From NCBI GenBank assembly GCA_965277055.1, contig OZ255703.1:372001-436000 (forward strand): 64,000 bases of DNA, read 5' to 3'. A program made the position numbers and the translations under genes. Positions 7,336 to 16,880 of the stretch are shown here, piece after piece. Each line of letters starts with the position of its first letter. Within the stretch, counting starts at the first letter, position 1. Below the pieces are notes generated by a model. It saw nothing but the letters and a program-made list of their open reading frames with translations, was not told where the DNA came from and made no database searches. Origin of the DNA: CBDCHC01 sp965277055. Its GTDB lineage: Bacteria; Pseudomonadota; Gammaproteobacteria; PS1; Pseudothioglobaceae.

Positions 7336-7761
7336 TTAAGGTTGGTTAGGAAATGATGAAACGGGAATATATTTCGGAATATATACTGGGTAATATACGG
7401 GTATCTTCACAGGATAATATACTGGAATATATTTGTATTCTGTGTGGGTGATAGGTTGTAATGGTGCAGATGCTGAAGTGTTCGTTTGGTTTTGAGAAGA
7501 GTGTGATGTTTGTGAATTCTTTTGAGCTGTGTTTTTTGTATTTTCTGTTGAATTGTCTTTTGGTGCAAGGTGCAACCTTTTAGAAAGAGTAAATTCTAAG
7601 GCATGGTGATCAACGGTATTAATATCTAAACTCTTAACATTATCAGTAATCATCTGCTCATTTGCCCAGCTGACGCAGGTACTTACACTTAAGGCAATAA
7701 TAACTAAAAATCTCACTGTAGAATGAATATAAATATTAACCAAAAAACAGTACGTTACCAA
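7336..7761 (-). CDS. Small exported protein with Tyr-Pro-Val repeats, function unknown
   Basis: 141 residues. A hydrophobic segment at about residues 16-33 ends in a plausible signal-peptidase site (VSWA-NEQ). The middle (about 70-105) is rich in Asn, Thr, Ser and Gln. The C-terminus (about 107-135) repeats a YIPVYYP / KIPVYYP / YIPKYIP pattern. Such alternating aromatic-proline repeats suggest an extended surface or cell-wall-contacting region, but I recognise no family. It lies six bases upstream of the ugd start on the same strand, so the two may be co-transcribed. The exact start is uncertain. Confidence 0.6.
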   Translation of the reverse strand: MVTYCFLVNIYIHSTVRFLVIIALSVSTCVSWANEQMITDNVKSLDINTVDHHALEFTLSKRLHLAPKDNSTENTKNTAQKNSQTSHSSQNQTNTSASAPLQPITHTEYKYIPVYYPVKIPVYYPVYIPKYIPVSSFPNQP

Positions 7762-7784
7762 GAATAATCTACATAAAAACGTAC

Positions 7785-10700
7785 CTAACCCTCTGATTTT
7801 AATAAATCTTTGGTATCAATTTTATCAGCATTCTTACCCTGTAAAAGTCTATTTATCCACTTCTTCGCATGTGCGGTATCTGGAGTTTTGGTATGCCCGG
7901 TGGGCGTGCTCGGTGATGAAGTAGCCAAAGCATCTATTGAACTGAATTCATGAGATTCATCAATGAGTCCCATACTCAGAGCAACATTACGTATAGCTTT
8001 TTCTCCAGCAGAAATAGTACCGAGTGGAATCACAATCAGGGTTAAGATAGTAGAGATAATCACCCCAAATAACAGTGAAATTGCCATACCTTGGAAAATC
8101 GGGTCAGATAATATCACACTAGAACCACCCACGAGCGCAAGTGCTGTAATTAAAATCGGGCGTGTCCGTGAACTACATGAACGAATTACTGCCTCAAAGA
8201 AATCTACTCCTCTGCTATACTCATGTACAGTAAAGTCCACAAGTAAAATAGAGTTACGCACAATAATCCCTGCCAAGGCTATCCAGCCAATCATAGAAGT
8301 TGCAGAAAACTCAGCACCGAGTAAATAATGTCCTGGAATAATCCCAAGTAGTGTGAGCGGAATTGGTGCCATAATGATGCCCGGAATGAGGAAACTGCCA
8401 AACTGCCAAACCACCAACATATAAATCACCACTAACGCCACCATAAAGGCAGCGCCCATATCTCTAAATGTCTCAAAGGTAACGGTCCATTCTCCTGCCC
8501 ACGCCATGCCTACATCAGAGGTATCTTTTGGGGTACTAAAGTAATATGCCGACACCTCGGACCCATTAGGTGAAGTATAGTCTTTTAACAGTGTATCCAC
8601 CGCACCCATAGCGTAAATAGGCGCACTCAAACGACCTACTGGCTCACCCATAACATACTCTACTGGGTATAAATCCTTATGATATATCAGATCATCTTGC
8701 TTCACATATTCAAAATTCCCTATCTCTGAAAGTGCAATACTCGTACCATATTTTGTCGGAATCGGTAGTTGTACCAAATACTCTAACTGCGAGCGTTTAC
8801 TGAGTGGCACACGCATCACAATATTTGAAGGCTCTAGTGCAGATTTCATACGGATAGTGCCAATATTATGATCTTGTAAAATCATCGCTAGATTATGTTG
8901 CACTGTTTTCGCATCCACACCATAATTCGAGGCTTTGTTACTATCAACTCTAAAGTTTATAATCGGATGTTCATCACGCATCATAGTGTCAATATCACTC
9001 ATTGAGTTACTAGATTCAAAGAGTTGTTGTACTTCACGAGCAAATTCTTGGCGAGTTGTATGGTCTGGTCCATAAATCTCAGCCACAACTGGTCGCAATA
9101 CTGGAGGACCTGGTGGCATTTCTACCACTGCAAAATCAGCTCCAAATTCTTGTGCAATAGGCAGTAGGCGCTCTCGTACTTCTAATGCAATCTCATGAGA
9201 CTTACGCGTACGCTGTGATTTATCTACGAGTGTGATTTGTAATTCACCATGGTGAGGTAGAGTTCGCAGGTAATAATGACGTACCAAACCATTAAAATCA
9301 AACGGCTTAGAAGTTCCGCTATAGGACTGAATAGCTACAATCTCAGGGATATTTTTAATTTCCTGAGTCATTTTATGCAACAAAGATGCAGTATCTGGCA
9401 ACGAGATGCCATCAGACATATCTACTGCAACCGCAAACTCACTTTTATTATCCAGTGGGAGCATTTTTACCACCACACTAGTAGTGTAAAACATAGCAAT
9501 AGAGATAAAGAAGGTAATAATCAAGAAAAATAAAAATAAATTCCCCTTCAGTCTGCTAAATGCCAGTGTTGTAATAATGCCTTTAAAAAGTTTATATAAA
9601 AATTTTGATTCTTTATCTTCTCTAGCATGCATTTTTTCAAGCACTTTCAAAGGCGGAGTAAACTTCATAATGAAGTATGGGGCAAATACAAAAGCAGCAA
9701 ATAACGAGAAAATCATAGCTACCGAACCTAAAATAGGAATAGGTGCCATATATGGCCCCATCATACCACTTACCGCTGCCATAGGCACGAGTGCCGCTAC
9801 TACAGTAAAGGTTGCGAGAATAGTTGGATTACCGACCTCTCGCACTGCATCAATTGCAGTTTTAATGGTGATTTTGTTATCAATCAACCAACGCCTGTAG
9901 ATATTTTCAGTCACCACAATAGCATCATCTACTAATATCCCAATGGAGAAAATAAGAGCAAATAATGACACTCTATCAATAGTCATACCAAAAATCCACG
10001 CTGAGAAGATAGTCATGAGTAGTACTACCGGTATTACCAATGTTACCACCAATGCAGGGCGCCACCCTAGGGCAATATACACCAAGATAGTCACTGCAAG
10101 CGTTGCAATAAAGAGTTTCAAAATCAATGAATCTACTTTATCCTTGGCACTCTTACCATAATCTCTACTAACAAAAACCTCAACCTCTTGTGGAATAATA
10201 GTACCTTTAAGCTTTTCTAAACCTGCAAGAATATTACTGGCAACTTCTACCCCATTCGTTCCATATTTTTTAGCAATTGCGATAGTTACCGCCTGATTAC
10301 CCTGAGACTCAACCTCACCAGCCGCACCACTGTAATGTATGACCATTTGGTTCGTTTCTTCAGGCTTATAACTTACTGAGGCAATATCACGAATATACAC
10401 TGGTTTATTATCAACATTACTCACTACCAGATTTTCAATATCACTAACTTTTTGCAAAAAGCTCCCCGCATAAATATTAAGATACGTATTATCACGTTCA
10501 ATATTTCCTGCTTGCTCTCTAACATTAGCATTACGCACAATTTCTGCTACTTCAGACAGAGAAATCCCATAACTCGCTAGGCGAGATGGATATACATCAA
10601 GTGCAAAAATTTGCTTACGTCCACCAACGATAAAACTATTATTCGTATCAGGGATTTTTTCTAGTTGTTGCAATACTTCAACTGCTAAGGAGCGTAAAGA

Positions 10701-11261
10701 TGCATCATCCAAAGTTTTAGACCATAGGGTAAGGTTAATAATGGGTACGTCATCAATCTCTTTAGGTTTAATCAGAGGCTGGCTTGCCCCTGGTGGCATA
10801 AAGTCAAGATTTGAGAGTAATTTATCTCGTACCTTGATAATAGAGTCGCCCATTTTTTGCCCAACATCAAACTCCACAGTGATAATCGCTTGTCCTTTAT
10901 CACTGACTGAGTACACATGTTTGACACCCAAAATATGAGACATCAAGCGATCTAATGGCTTAACAATGATATTTGCCACTTCCTCACTAGAAGCCCCTGG
11001 ATAATTCACAAAAATATCTATAATCGGGACCGAAATTTGTGGGTCTTCTTGACGTGGGGTAGAAATAAGCCCAATAATTCCCGCACCCAACATAGCAAAA
11101 AACAAAATGATTGAAAGCGGTGAGGTAATAAAGGATTTAGTAAGTTTTCCTGCTAAGCCAAGGTCTTTTTCAGAATGCACCTGAGTTTCAGTAGGTCCTT
11201 GAGCCTCAGCATTTGCTGATTGATGCTCTGGAGTAGGTTCTGCGTGATGAGATGGTTGCAT
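7785..11261 (-). CDS. RND-family efflux pump, inner-membrane permease
   Basis: 1158 residues with the two-fold RND layout: a helix near residue 50, a large periplasmic loop, six helices, a second loop and six helices. The proton-relay aspartates lie in IFSIGILVDDAIVVTENIYRRW. The periplasmic N-terminus PIIDIFVNYPGASSEEV is typical of the HAE/AcrB-CusA superfamily. It carries a His/Glu/Gln-rich cytoplasmic extension of about 40 residues and a C-terminal cytoplasmic extension of about 75 residues, so it is longer than AcrB. The adaptor gene lies directly upstream. No outer-membrane channel gene is in the window. The substrate cannot be told from sequence. Confidence 0.9.
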   Translation of the reverse strand: MQPSHHAEPTPEHQSANAEAQGPTETQVHSEKDLGLAGKLTKSFITSPLSIILFFAMLGAGIIGLISTPRQEDPQISVPIIDIFVNYPGASSEEVANIIVKPLDRLMSHILGVKHVYSVSDKGQAIITVEFDVGQKMGDSIIKVRDKLLSNLDFMPPGASQPLIKPKEIDDVPIINLTLWSKTLDDASLRSLAVEVLQQLEKIPDTNNSFIVGGRKQIFALDVYPSRLASYGISLSEVAEIVRNANVREQAGNIERDNTYLNIYAGSFLQKVSDIENLVVSNVDNKPVYIRDIASVSYKPEETNQMVIHYSGAAGEVESQGNQAVTIAIAKKYGTNGVEVASNILAGLEKLKGTIIPQEVEVFVSRDYGKSAKDKVDSLILKLFIATLAVTILVYIALGWRPALVVTLVIPVVLLMTIFSAWIFGMTIDRVSLFALIFSIGILVDDAIVVTENIYRRWLIDNKITIKTAIDAVREVGNPTILATFTVVAALVPMAAVSGMMGPYMAPIPILGSVAMIFSLFAAFVFAPYFIMKFTPPLKVLEKMHAREDKESKFLYKLFKGIITTLAFSRLKGNLFLFFLIITFFISIAMFYTTSVVVKMLPLDNKSEFAVAVDMSDGISLPDTASLLHKMTQEIKNIPEIVAIQSYSGTSKPFDFNGLVRHYYLRTLPHHGELQITLVDKSQRTRKSHEIALEVRERLLPIAQEFGADFAVVEMPPGPPVLRPVVAEIYGPDHTTRQEFAREVQQLFESSNSMSDIDTMMRDEHPIINFRVDSNKASNYGVDAKTVQHNLAMILQDHNIGTIRMKSALEPSNIVMRVPLSKRSQLEYLVQLPIPTKYGTSIALSEIGNFEYVKQDDLIYHKDLYPVEYVMGEPVGRLSAPIYAMGAVDTLLKDYTSPNGSEVSAYYFSTPKDTSDVGMAWAGEWTVTFETFRDMGAAFMVALVVIYMLVVWQFGSFLIPGIIMAPIPLTLLGIIPGHYLLGAEFSATSMIGWIALAGIIVRNSILLVDFTVHEYSRGVDFFEAVIRSCSSRTRPILITALALVGGSSVILSDPIFQGMAISLLFGVIISTILTLIVIPLGTISAGEKAIRNVALSMGLIDESHEFSSIDALATSSPSTPTGHTKTPDTAHAKKWINRLLQGKNADKIDTKDLLKSEG

Positions 11262-11284
11262 ACTATATAAAGCTAAATACTTAC

Positions 11285-12418
11285 TTAAATACTATCACCA
11301 GAAATACTATAGGTATTTGGATTAATAATTACCCGTTGTCCGATACGTACACCAGAAAGAACACTTACATGCCTATCATCAATATCTTCACCTAAGCGAA
11401 CAAACCGTAGTTGTAGTTTATTAAATTTATCTACTACAAATACACTTGGTAGACTTAGACGCCACATCACCGCACTTTTTGGAATATATGCTTGTCTAGT
11501 TTGCGATTTGCCTTGCAGCTCTATTTCAGCATACATCCCTGGCAAAATTGGTAAATTTTCAGGTAAGTCAAGTTTAATTTTAATACTATGTCTATTCCTA
11601 TCAGCCAGTGGATAAATTTGTGAAAGTGTGGCATTGACCACTCTTGAGAGATTATCAATTTTGACTCTATAGCTCGCCCCTACTTTTAAGATTTGCATAA
11701 AACGTGAAGGTACATTTACCTCTACTTGCAGTTGTGCCAAATTTGAAAATTCTAATAACTGTTGTCCTATTTGCACATTATCCCCAACTTCAATATACTT
11801 TTTAGTAATAACTCCGTCAAACGGAGCAACCACTGTTGCATCTGCTAGTTCTTCATCAATGAGTTTGAGTTTGGCTTGTGCTTGAGTGAGGGCATTACGT
11901 GCCTGATTCAGTCCAGTGAGGCGTTCCGTACGATAAGCAAACCTATCATACTCTGGGTTTGCATTACCAAAAAAATTATTCACAGGGTCTGTGAAGGTAT
12001 TGAATGCTCCACCAAACATTTGATTAGAATTAGGAGAAATAATCGCCTGAGAATATTGTACCTGAGCGTTACGAATAGCTTCTCGTGCATTTGCAATTTC
12101 GGCAATAACTGCATCTCTTCTGGCATTGATTGCTTCTTTTTCAAGCTCTAATATCACATCACCAGATTTATAATAACTCCCTTCAATTCCTTCAAAACTA
12201 ATAACATCACCACTTTGCTTAGCAGACACATTGACATCGCTTGAAGAAATAATACGCCCACCTAGAAGTGCTCTTTTAGTCAAATCAGTATGTTGTACAA
12301 CATCTATAAGATATTGATTAGTATTATTATTTGATGTATTTACAAAGGACTCAGCTACCGCATTACCCATGAACAATGTCATAACAGCAGTAATATACAT
12401 AGAGTTAAAACGTAACAT
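11285..12418 (-). CDS. RND efflux periplasmic adaptor (membrane fusion protein)
   Basis: 377 residues with an N-terminal signal peptide (to about AVAES). A split lipoyl domain follows (VNVSAKQSGDVISFEGIEGSYYKSGDVILELE and ADATVVAPFDGVITKKYIEVGDNV), surrounding a coiled-coil hairpin at about 110-180. A beta-barrel and membrane-proximal region completes the HlyD/AcrA-type fold. The adaptor would link the permease encoded 23 bases downstream to an outer-membrane channel. The Asn/Phe-rich insertion near residues 125-150 at the coiled-coil tip is unusual. Confidence 0.9.
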   Translation of the reverse strand: MLRFNSMYITAVMTLFMGNAVAESFVNTSNNNTNQYLIDVVQHTDLTKRALLGGRIISSSDVNVSAKQSGDVISFEGIEGSYYKSGDVILELEKEAINARRDAVIAEIANAREAIRNAQVQYSQAIISPNSNQMFGGAFNTFTDPVNNFFGNANPEYDRFAYRTERLTGLNQARNALTQAQAKLKLIDEELADATVVAPFDGVITKKYIEVGDNVQIGQQLLEFSNLAQLQVEVNVPSRFMQILKVGASYRVKIDNLSRVVNATLSQIYPLADRNRHSIKIKLDLPENLPILPGMYAEIELQGKSQTRQAYIPKSAVMWRLSLPSVFVVDKFNKLQLRFVRLGEDIDDRHVSVLSGVRIGQRVIINPNTYSISGDSI

Positions 12419-12497
12419 ATATAGCTAATTTATATAAGAATTTACGCCATTTTATCTTAAAATCAGTTGTTATTTCATAAATTAGCAGTTTTACTCT

Positions 12498-13433
12498 ATG
12501 CAAATAGCCCTTTCTATCGGTGAATTAGCAGGTATTGGACCCAATATTGCCTTAATGCATATTCAATATACTCATGCGCCCTTGGTGGCATTTGCAGATA
12601 GAGAGGCACTAGCAAAACGGGCAGAACTATTGGGCTTTCCTGTGATTTTTACTGACACTGTAACCACTGAAGCGGGTAAGCTCTGCGTACATCATATTCC
12701 AAGTAATATAACAGTACCGCCTGGCAAGCCCCACCCTGATAATGCTGAATATGTTTTATCGTGCTTACGAGCAGCTACAGAATTTTGCTTACAAACAGGA
12801 GCACCACTCCTCACCTTACCACTGCATAAAGGCGTGATTAACAAAGCAGGTATTTCTTTTAGTGGGCATACCGAATATTTAGCTGACATCACACACACCA
12901 AAAAAGTTGTCATGCTCTTAAAATGCAAACAACTGGCAGTTGCACTCGCAACAACGCACGTACCACTATCTATGGTTTCAGAACATATTACCAGTGATTC
13001 ACTAAGTGAGATTATGCACATTATTCATCATTCGTTTAATCAATATTATCACACGTATCCTGCTATTATGACTCTGGGACTCAATCCACATGCGGGAGAA
13101 GATGGCTATTTGGGGCGAGAAGAACTAGAGGTGATTAACCCAACAATACTCAAGATGCAACAACAAGGAATCAATATTACTGGGGCTATTCCAGCAGATA
13201 CCGCATTTAGTCAAGAGAATATGAAACACTATGATGTATTTCTAGCCATGTATCACGACCAAGGGCTTTCAGTACTAAAAACTTTGTGTTTTAATAACGC
13301 GGTAAATATTACCCTAGGACTGCCTATACATCGAGTGTCTGTAGATCATGGCACTGCATTTGACTTAGCGCATACTACCAATATTCACTTAGGTAGTTTT
13401 GCAGCTGCATTAAATGAGGTTATTCCTAAGTAG
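12498..13433 (+). CDS. pdxA: 4-hydroxythreonine-4-phosphate dehydrogenase
   Basis: 311 residues, slightly shorter than E. coli PdxA (329). The enzyme oxidises 4-phosphohydroxy-L-threonine in pyridoxal 5'-phosphate synthesis. The three zinc-binding histidines appear in SGHTEYLAD, NPHAGEDGYLG and MYHDQGL. The N-terminal motif GELAGIGPN differs slightly from the usual GEPAGIGP. It is divergent from the efflux operon and followed 38 bases later by yggX. Confidence 0.94.
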   Translation: MQIALSIGELAGIGPNIALMHIQYTHAPLVAFADREALAKRAELLGFPVIFTDTVTTEAGKLCVHHIPSNITVPPGKPHPDNAEYVLSCLRAATEFCLQTGAPLLTLPLHKGVINKAGISFSGHTEYLADITHTKKVVMLLKCKQLAVALATTHVPLSMVSEHITSDSLSEIMHIIHHSFNQYYHTYPAIMTLGLNPHAGEDGYLGREELEVINPTILKMQQQGINITGAIPADTAFSQENMKHYDVFLAMYHDQGLSVLKTLCFNNAVNITLGLPIHRVSVDHGTAFDLAHTTNIHLGSFAAALNEVIPK

Positions 13434-13471
13434 ATTATGGAATAATATTTTTATTTATTTTAGTTTTGACC

Positions 13472-13735
13472 ATGAACACAGTACACTGCATTAAATTAGG
13501 TAAAGAACTTCCAGCTATGGAATTTGCACCATATCCTGGTGAACTTGGGCAAAAACTCATGGATAATGTAAGTCAAGAAGCTTGGAATACATGGCTTGAG
13601 TATCAAACTATGCTAATTAATGAAAATAGTCTTAATCTAATGAACGAAGAAGCGAGAGAATATCTAAAAACCCAAATGAATAACTACTTCTTTGGTGGAG
13701 AAGTAGATGCTATTGCAGGGTATCAGCCAGAGTAA
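13472..13735 (+). CDS. yggX: Fe(2+)-trafficking / oxidative protection protein YggX
   Basis: 87 residues from the ATG at 13472 (MNTVHCIKLGKELPAMEFAPYPGELGQ). An upstream in-frame TTG is less likely. The conserved Cys near the N-terminus and the WNTWLEYQTMLINE..LNL segment define the YggX family, small cytosolic proteins linked to iron-sulfur cluster protection. The gene ends three bases before gmk. Confidence 0.93.
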   Translation: MNTVHCIKLGKELPAMEFAPYPGELGQKLMDNVSQEAWNTWLEYQTMLINENSLNLMNEEAREYLKTQMNNYFFGGEVDAIAGYQPE

Positions 13736-13738
13736 TGT

Positions 13739-14287
13739 ATGCATACTTTGTTTGTGATTTCTGCACCTTCTGGTTGTGGCAAAACCTCACTCATTAAAGC
13801 ACTGAGAACACACAAACCAGAACTTAAACTTTCTATTTCCCACACTACTCGCACTATCCGAGAAGGAGAGCAAGATGGTGTGGATTATTTTTTTGTAGAT
13901 ACTACTACTTTTGCCTCACTTAAAGCAAATAATACCTTTGTAGAATCTGCCAATGTATTTGGTAACCTCTATGGCACTAGTAAAGACACTTTGCATACCA
14001 TGCTAACAGAATCTAGTGTGATTGTAGAAATTGATTGGCAAGGTGCACGTCAAATTAGAGATTCTCTATCTAATGTAGTGAGTATTTTTATCATGCCACC
14101 GAGTATAGATACTCTCAGAGATAGGCTCACTGCCAGAGGTGATGATAGCGAAACCATAGACTACCGCATGAATCAGGCAGAAGCGGAAATATCACATAAA
14201 GACGAATATGACCATATCATCATTAATGATGATTTTTCTACTGCCTCTACAGAATTAGATACTATAATATCAAAGTATCTTGCCTAA
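13739..14287 (+). CDS. gmk: Guanylate kinase
   Basis: 182 residues. The Walker A motif is SAPSGCGKTSLI near residue 7. The GMP-binding region SHTTRTIREGEQDGVDYFFV and the lid region RLTARGDDSETIDYRM follow. It phosphorylates GMP to GDP. It is slightly shorter than E. coli Gmk (207). It has no rpoZ neighbour, which often follows gmk in proteobacteria; a sigma-32 gene follows instead. Confidence 0.95.
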   Translation: MHTLFVISAPSGCGKTSLIKALRTHKPELKLSISHTTRTIREGEQDGVDYFFVDTTTFASLKANNTFVESANVFGNLYGTSKDTLHTMLTESSVIVEIDWQGARQIRDSLSNVVSIFIMPPSIDTLRDRLTARGDDSETIDYRMNQAEAEISHKDEYDHIIINDDFSTASTELDTIISKYLA

Positions 14288-14313
14288 TGCTTAGGTAACC
14301 TCACAATTCATAT

Positions 14314-15237
14314 ATGACTGAACACGATAACGAACACGCCAACACACAGGCTAATGAAAGCACCAATGTTGATACCAACGAGCCCACTGATGACTCGACA
14401 AACGAACAACACCTCACACCCGTAGAAACGAATCAAGAGCTGGCAAATCTTAATCTGCCAGATGAGTCAAAATATCCCCCTATTCTCACCAGTGAAGAAG
14501 AATATGAATTAGCAGTCAAACTCTATGAAAATCACGACCTAGAAGCAGCACAAAAACTAGTAATGTCGCACTTACGATTTGTAGCGTTTATTGCTTATGG
14601 ATATAAAGGCTATGGGCTTGAGCAAGAAGAACTTATTCAAGAAGGGACAATAGGACTGATGAAAGCCGTGAAAAAATACAACCCCTACAAGAAAGTACGT
14701 CTTGCTTCGTTTGCGGTGTATTGGATACGTGCTGAAATCCATGAGTTTATTTTTAAAAACTGGAAGATTGTCAAATTGGCAACTACCAAAGCACAGCGTA
14801 AGCTCTTTTTCAAACTTAAATCAGCCAAATCACAAATTTATGGCTCGCTTACTCTTGAGGAAGCTACTTCTATTGCTAATGATCTTGGGGTAAGACCAGA
14901 AGATGTGTTAGAAATGGAAGCACGCTTACAGTTTAACGCAGTAGGGCTAGATACTGATAATGACGATAATGACTCACCTAAAAACTATTTACCTAGTCCC
15001 AGTAAAAACCCAGAACAACTGCTATTAGAAAGTGACTCTAAAGAACATGCACAGCAAAAACTCTATGAGGCTCTTAGCACTCTTGATAAGCGGAGTTTGG
15101 ATATTTTAGAGTCGCGCTACTTAAAAGAAAAGAAAGAAACACTACACACTCTTGCTGATAAATACGGGGTATCAGCAGAACGCATCAGGCAACTTGAAAA
15201 TAAAGCGATGTCAGTCTTAAAAGAACATCTAAGTTAA
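14314..15237 (+). CDS. rpoH: RNA polymerase heat-shock sigma factor (sigma-32)
   Basis: 307 residues. Region 2 (LVMSHLRFVAFIAYGYKGYGLEQEELIQEGTIGLMKAVKKY in consecutive motifs from about residue 85) and region 4 (the HTH in TLHTLADKYGVSAERIRQLENKA) are complete. QRKLFFKL matches the RpoH box that binds core polymerase and is specific to sigma-32. The first 45 or so residues are an Asn/Thr/Glu/Asp-rich extension absent from E. coli RpoH (284 residues). It is 27 bases after gmk and convergent with the next gene. Confidence 0.93.
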   Translation: MTEHDNEHANTQANESTNVDTNEPTDDSTNEQHLTPVETNQELANLNLPDESKYPPILTSEEEYELAVKLYENHDLEAAQKLVMSHLRFVAFIAYGYKGYGLEQEELIQEGTIGLMKAVKKYNPYKKVRLASFAVYWIRAEIHEFIFKNWKIVKLATTKAQRKLFFKLKSAKSQIYGSLTLEEATSIANDLGVRPEDVLEMEARLQFNAVGLDTDNDDNDSPKNYLPSPSKNPEQLLLESDSKEHAQQKLYEALSTLDKRSLDILESRYLKEKKETLHTLADKYGVSAERIRQLENKAMSVLKEHLS

Positions 15238-15265
15238 TAACTTTTAGGGATTGGATTTTGCCAAT

Positions 15266-15892
15266 TCAAGGTTTTATTTTTTTTGGGTTATAGGGTATAT
15301 CGCCATCTAAACGAATAAGATTTGTTTCAGTCTTTCCTAAAGGAAATTTAAAAAATTTACTTTTTATATTTGCTATATCTCTTTCTTTATTATCAACCAC
15401 AAAAACTTTAACATCTGTAGGAATAGGTAGACCAGATATATTTCTACCAGTGGTGATTTCAAAATTAAACCTACCTAAATATATATAATCACCTTCTTTA
15501 AGCTCAAATTGCAATGAATCAATTTTATCTTTAAAGTAATAACTATGAGGATACTTAAATGCATTGTAATTCCATTGACTAATAGCATACAGCCCAGGAT
15601 CTAAATTTAGTAAATACGTTCGCTGATTTCCATCGGAGGAAATGACTTGAGTTTTTCCAGTAGGTATTTGTGTTAATATAATATTTGTATAATGCTTTGT
15701 TCCATCCATGAATATTGCACTTGACCCTTTTCGACTAACATTAGAGGCAATGGAACCAACAATTGTAGCCTTACCTTTTGGCTGAACTATATCTTGACTA
15801 TAAGGTATTTCTTTTGTAAGTTGCTCATTTTGAGCACAACTACTTCCAAAAAGAATAAATAAAAATGAAAAAGTAACTAATAAATACTTCAT
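15266..15892 (-). CDS. Putative exported lipoprotein, function unknown
   Basis: 208 residues from the internal ATG at 15892. That start was chosen because MKYLLVTFSFLFILFGSSC is a compact lipoprotein-like signal with Cys19. A longer reading to 15952 would overlap the upstream gene and place two hydrophobic stretches in series. The mature part is beta-rich (for example TIVGSIASNVS, YLLNLDPGLYAISQW, GDYIYLGRFNFEI) and resembles small periplasmic or outer-membrane lipoproteins. I recognise no named family. It is convergent with rpoH. Confidence 0.65.
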   Translation of the reverse strand: MKYLLVTFSFLFILFGSSCAQNEQLTKEIPYSQDIVQPKGKATIVGSIASNVSRKGSSAIFMDGTKHYTNIILTQIPTGKTQVISSDGNQRTYLLNLDPGLYAISQWNYNAFKYPHSYYFKDKIDSLQFELKEGDYIYLGRFNFEITTGRNISGLPIPTDVKVFVVDNKERDIANIKSKFFKFPLGKTETNLIRLDGDIPYNPKKIKP

Positions 15893-15944
15893 TAAGATAT
15901 ACATAAAAAATAAAATGGATTTTAAAAGAAAAATGAATAAAGCG

Positions 15945-16565
15945 CTACTCAATTAGAGTTAAAAACTCCACAAACAAAAACCCAGCAAATAATACGAGCA
16001 ACACAAAACTAATATATGAAAACTTTTCTTTAAGGAGTTGGTAGGCAACGATACCTAAAAACGCATAGAAAAAGTATAGTGTAGTAGAAACTGCAAACAT
16101 TATCCCCGCAAATATTACAGCATTGGCCATTATATCCGTACTAAGATCTGTAGCAATGACCGCCCCAGCAGGAAATAATGTCCATATCTTTGGTGAAAGA
16201 AGTAATATAATCACCAAGCTACCAAGGCTTAAAGAAAAAGAAGTATTAGCAACCTTGCTTTGTAATACATTCACTGCCATATACAAAATATACAAGGCAC
16301 CACATAAATAAAACACAAACTCCAGCCCTGCTATAAAGGTAGAAATGCTATCAATAAACAGCACCACCAAAAAGGCTTGCGGTACTTGAATACCTATATT
16401 CGCAGGTAAAAATACTTTTACAAATAAACGAAGAACACCACTTATCCCCTTATCTTTGGCACTTTCCATAATCGCTACCCACACAGGACCTGGGGTGATG
16501 TAAAAAATAACCCAAAACAGTATTAACTTAGATAATAAGTCACTATCTAAATTAGTATGTATCAT
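15945..16565 (-). CDS. LysE/RhtB-family amino-acid exporter-like membrane protein
   Basis: 207 residues from the ATG at 16565, the usual length of LysE/RhtB transporters. A longer reading adds 48 residues with a duplicated LERFE motif and no membrane segment in a sensible place. About six hydrophobic helices are visible. The conserved N-terminal motif is ITPGPVWVAIMESAKDKGISGVL. The family exports amino acids such as lysine or threonine; the substrate here is unknown. The lipoprotein gene follows on the same strand. Confidence 0.78.
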   Translation of the reverse strand: MIHTNLDSDLLSKLILFWVIFYITPGPVWVAIMESAKDKGISGVLRLFVKVFLPANIGIQVPQAFLVVLFIDSISTFIAGLEFVFYLCGALYILYMAVNVLQSKVANTSFSLSLGSLVIILLLSPKIWTLFPAGAVIATDLSTDIMANAVIFAGIMFAVSTTLYFFYAFLGIVAYQLLKEKFSYISFVLLVLFAGFLFVEFLTLIE

Positions 16566-16880
16566 GTAATATTCCCATTTCTCAAACCGCTCTAACTCAA
16601 ACCGCTCTAACCTCACCCCTTGCACTACTTCGCAGTTAATTTTTGCTTTAATTAGCATAAGTATTATACCAACAAAGATATTTTTAGCTGTTATATGAGC
16701 CCAATACATTCATTTGAATACTCTTTTTTATGAGTATAGAATTTTCTAATTATGGATGGGTTGGGCTTGGAAGAGATACACCACTATTAAAAAACTGACT
16801 GGCAAGCAACAAGAGTCACTCTATGCTTTTCTATAGAATCTTAATATAAAATAACTTGTATTTAACATTTGGTAGTAGCG

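Noticed and set aside
15238..15265. ATTGG/CCAAT hairpin after rpoH with a six-base loop
   Set aside because: The loop (ATTTTG, or CAAAAT on the other strand) does not follow the A1/G4 rule on the strand that would be transcribed into a gene, and it lies between convergent gene ends.
16591..16620. Direct repeat CAAACCGCTCTAAC upstream of the LysE-like gene
   Set aside because: Two short adjacent copies in what is probably non-coding leader. It may be a chance tandem duplication, and no regulator could be linked to it.
16730..16840. Short frames of 22-25 codons between the LysE-like and FKBP genes
   Set aside because: Too short, without ribosome sites or similarity I can recognise. The 300-base region otherwise shows only AT-rich intergenic sequence.
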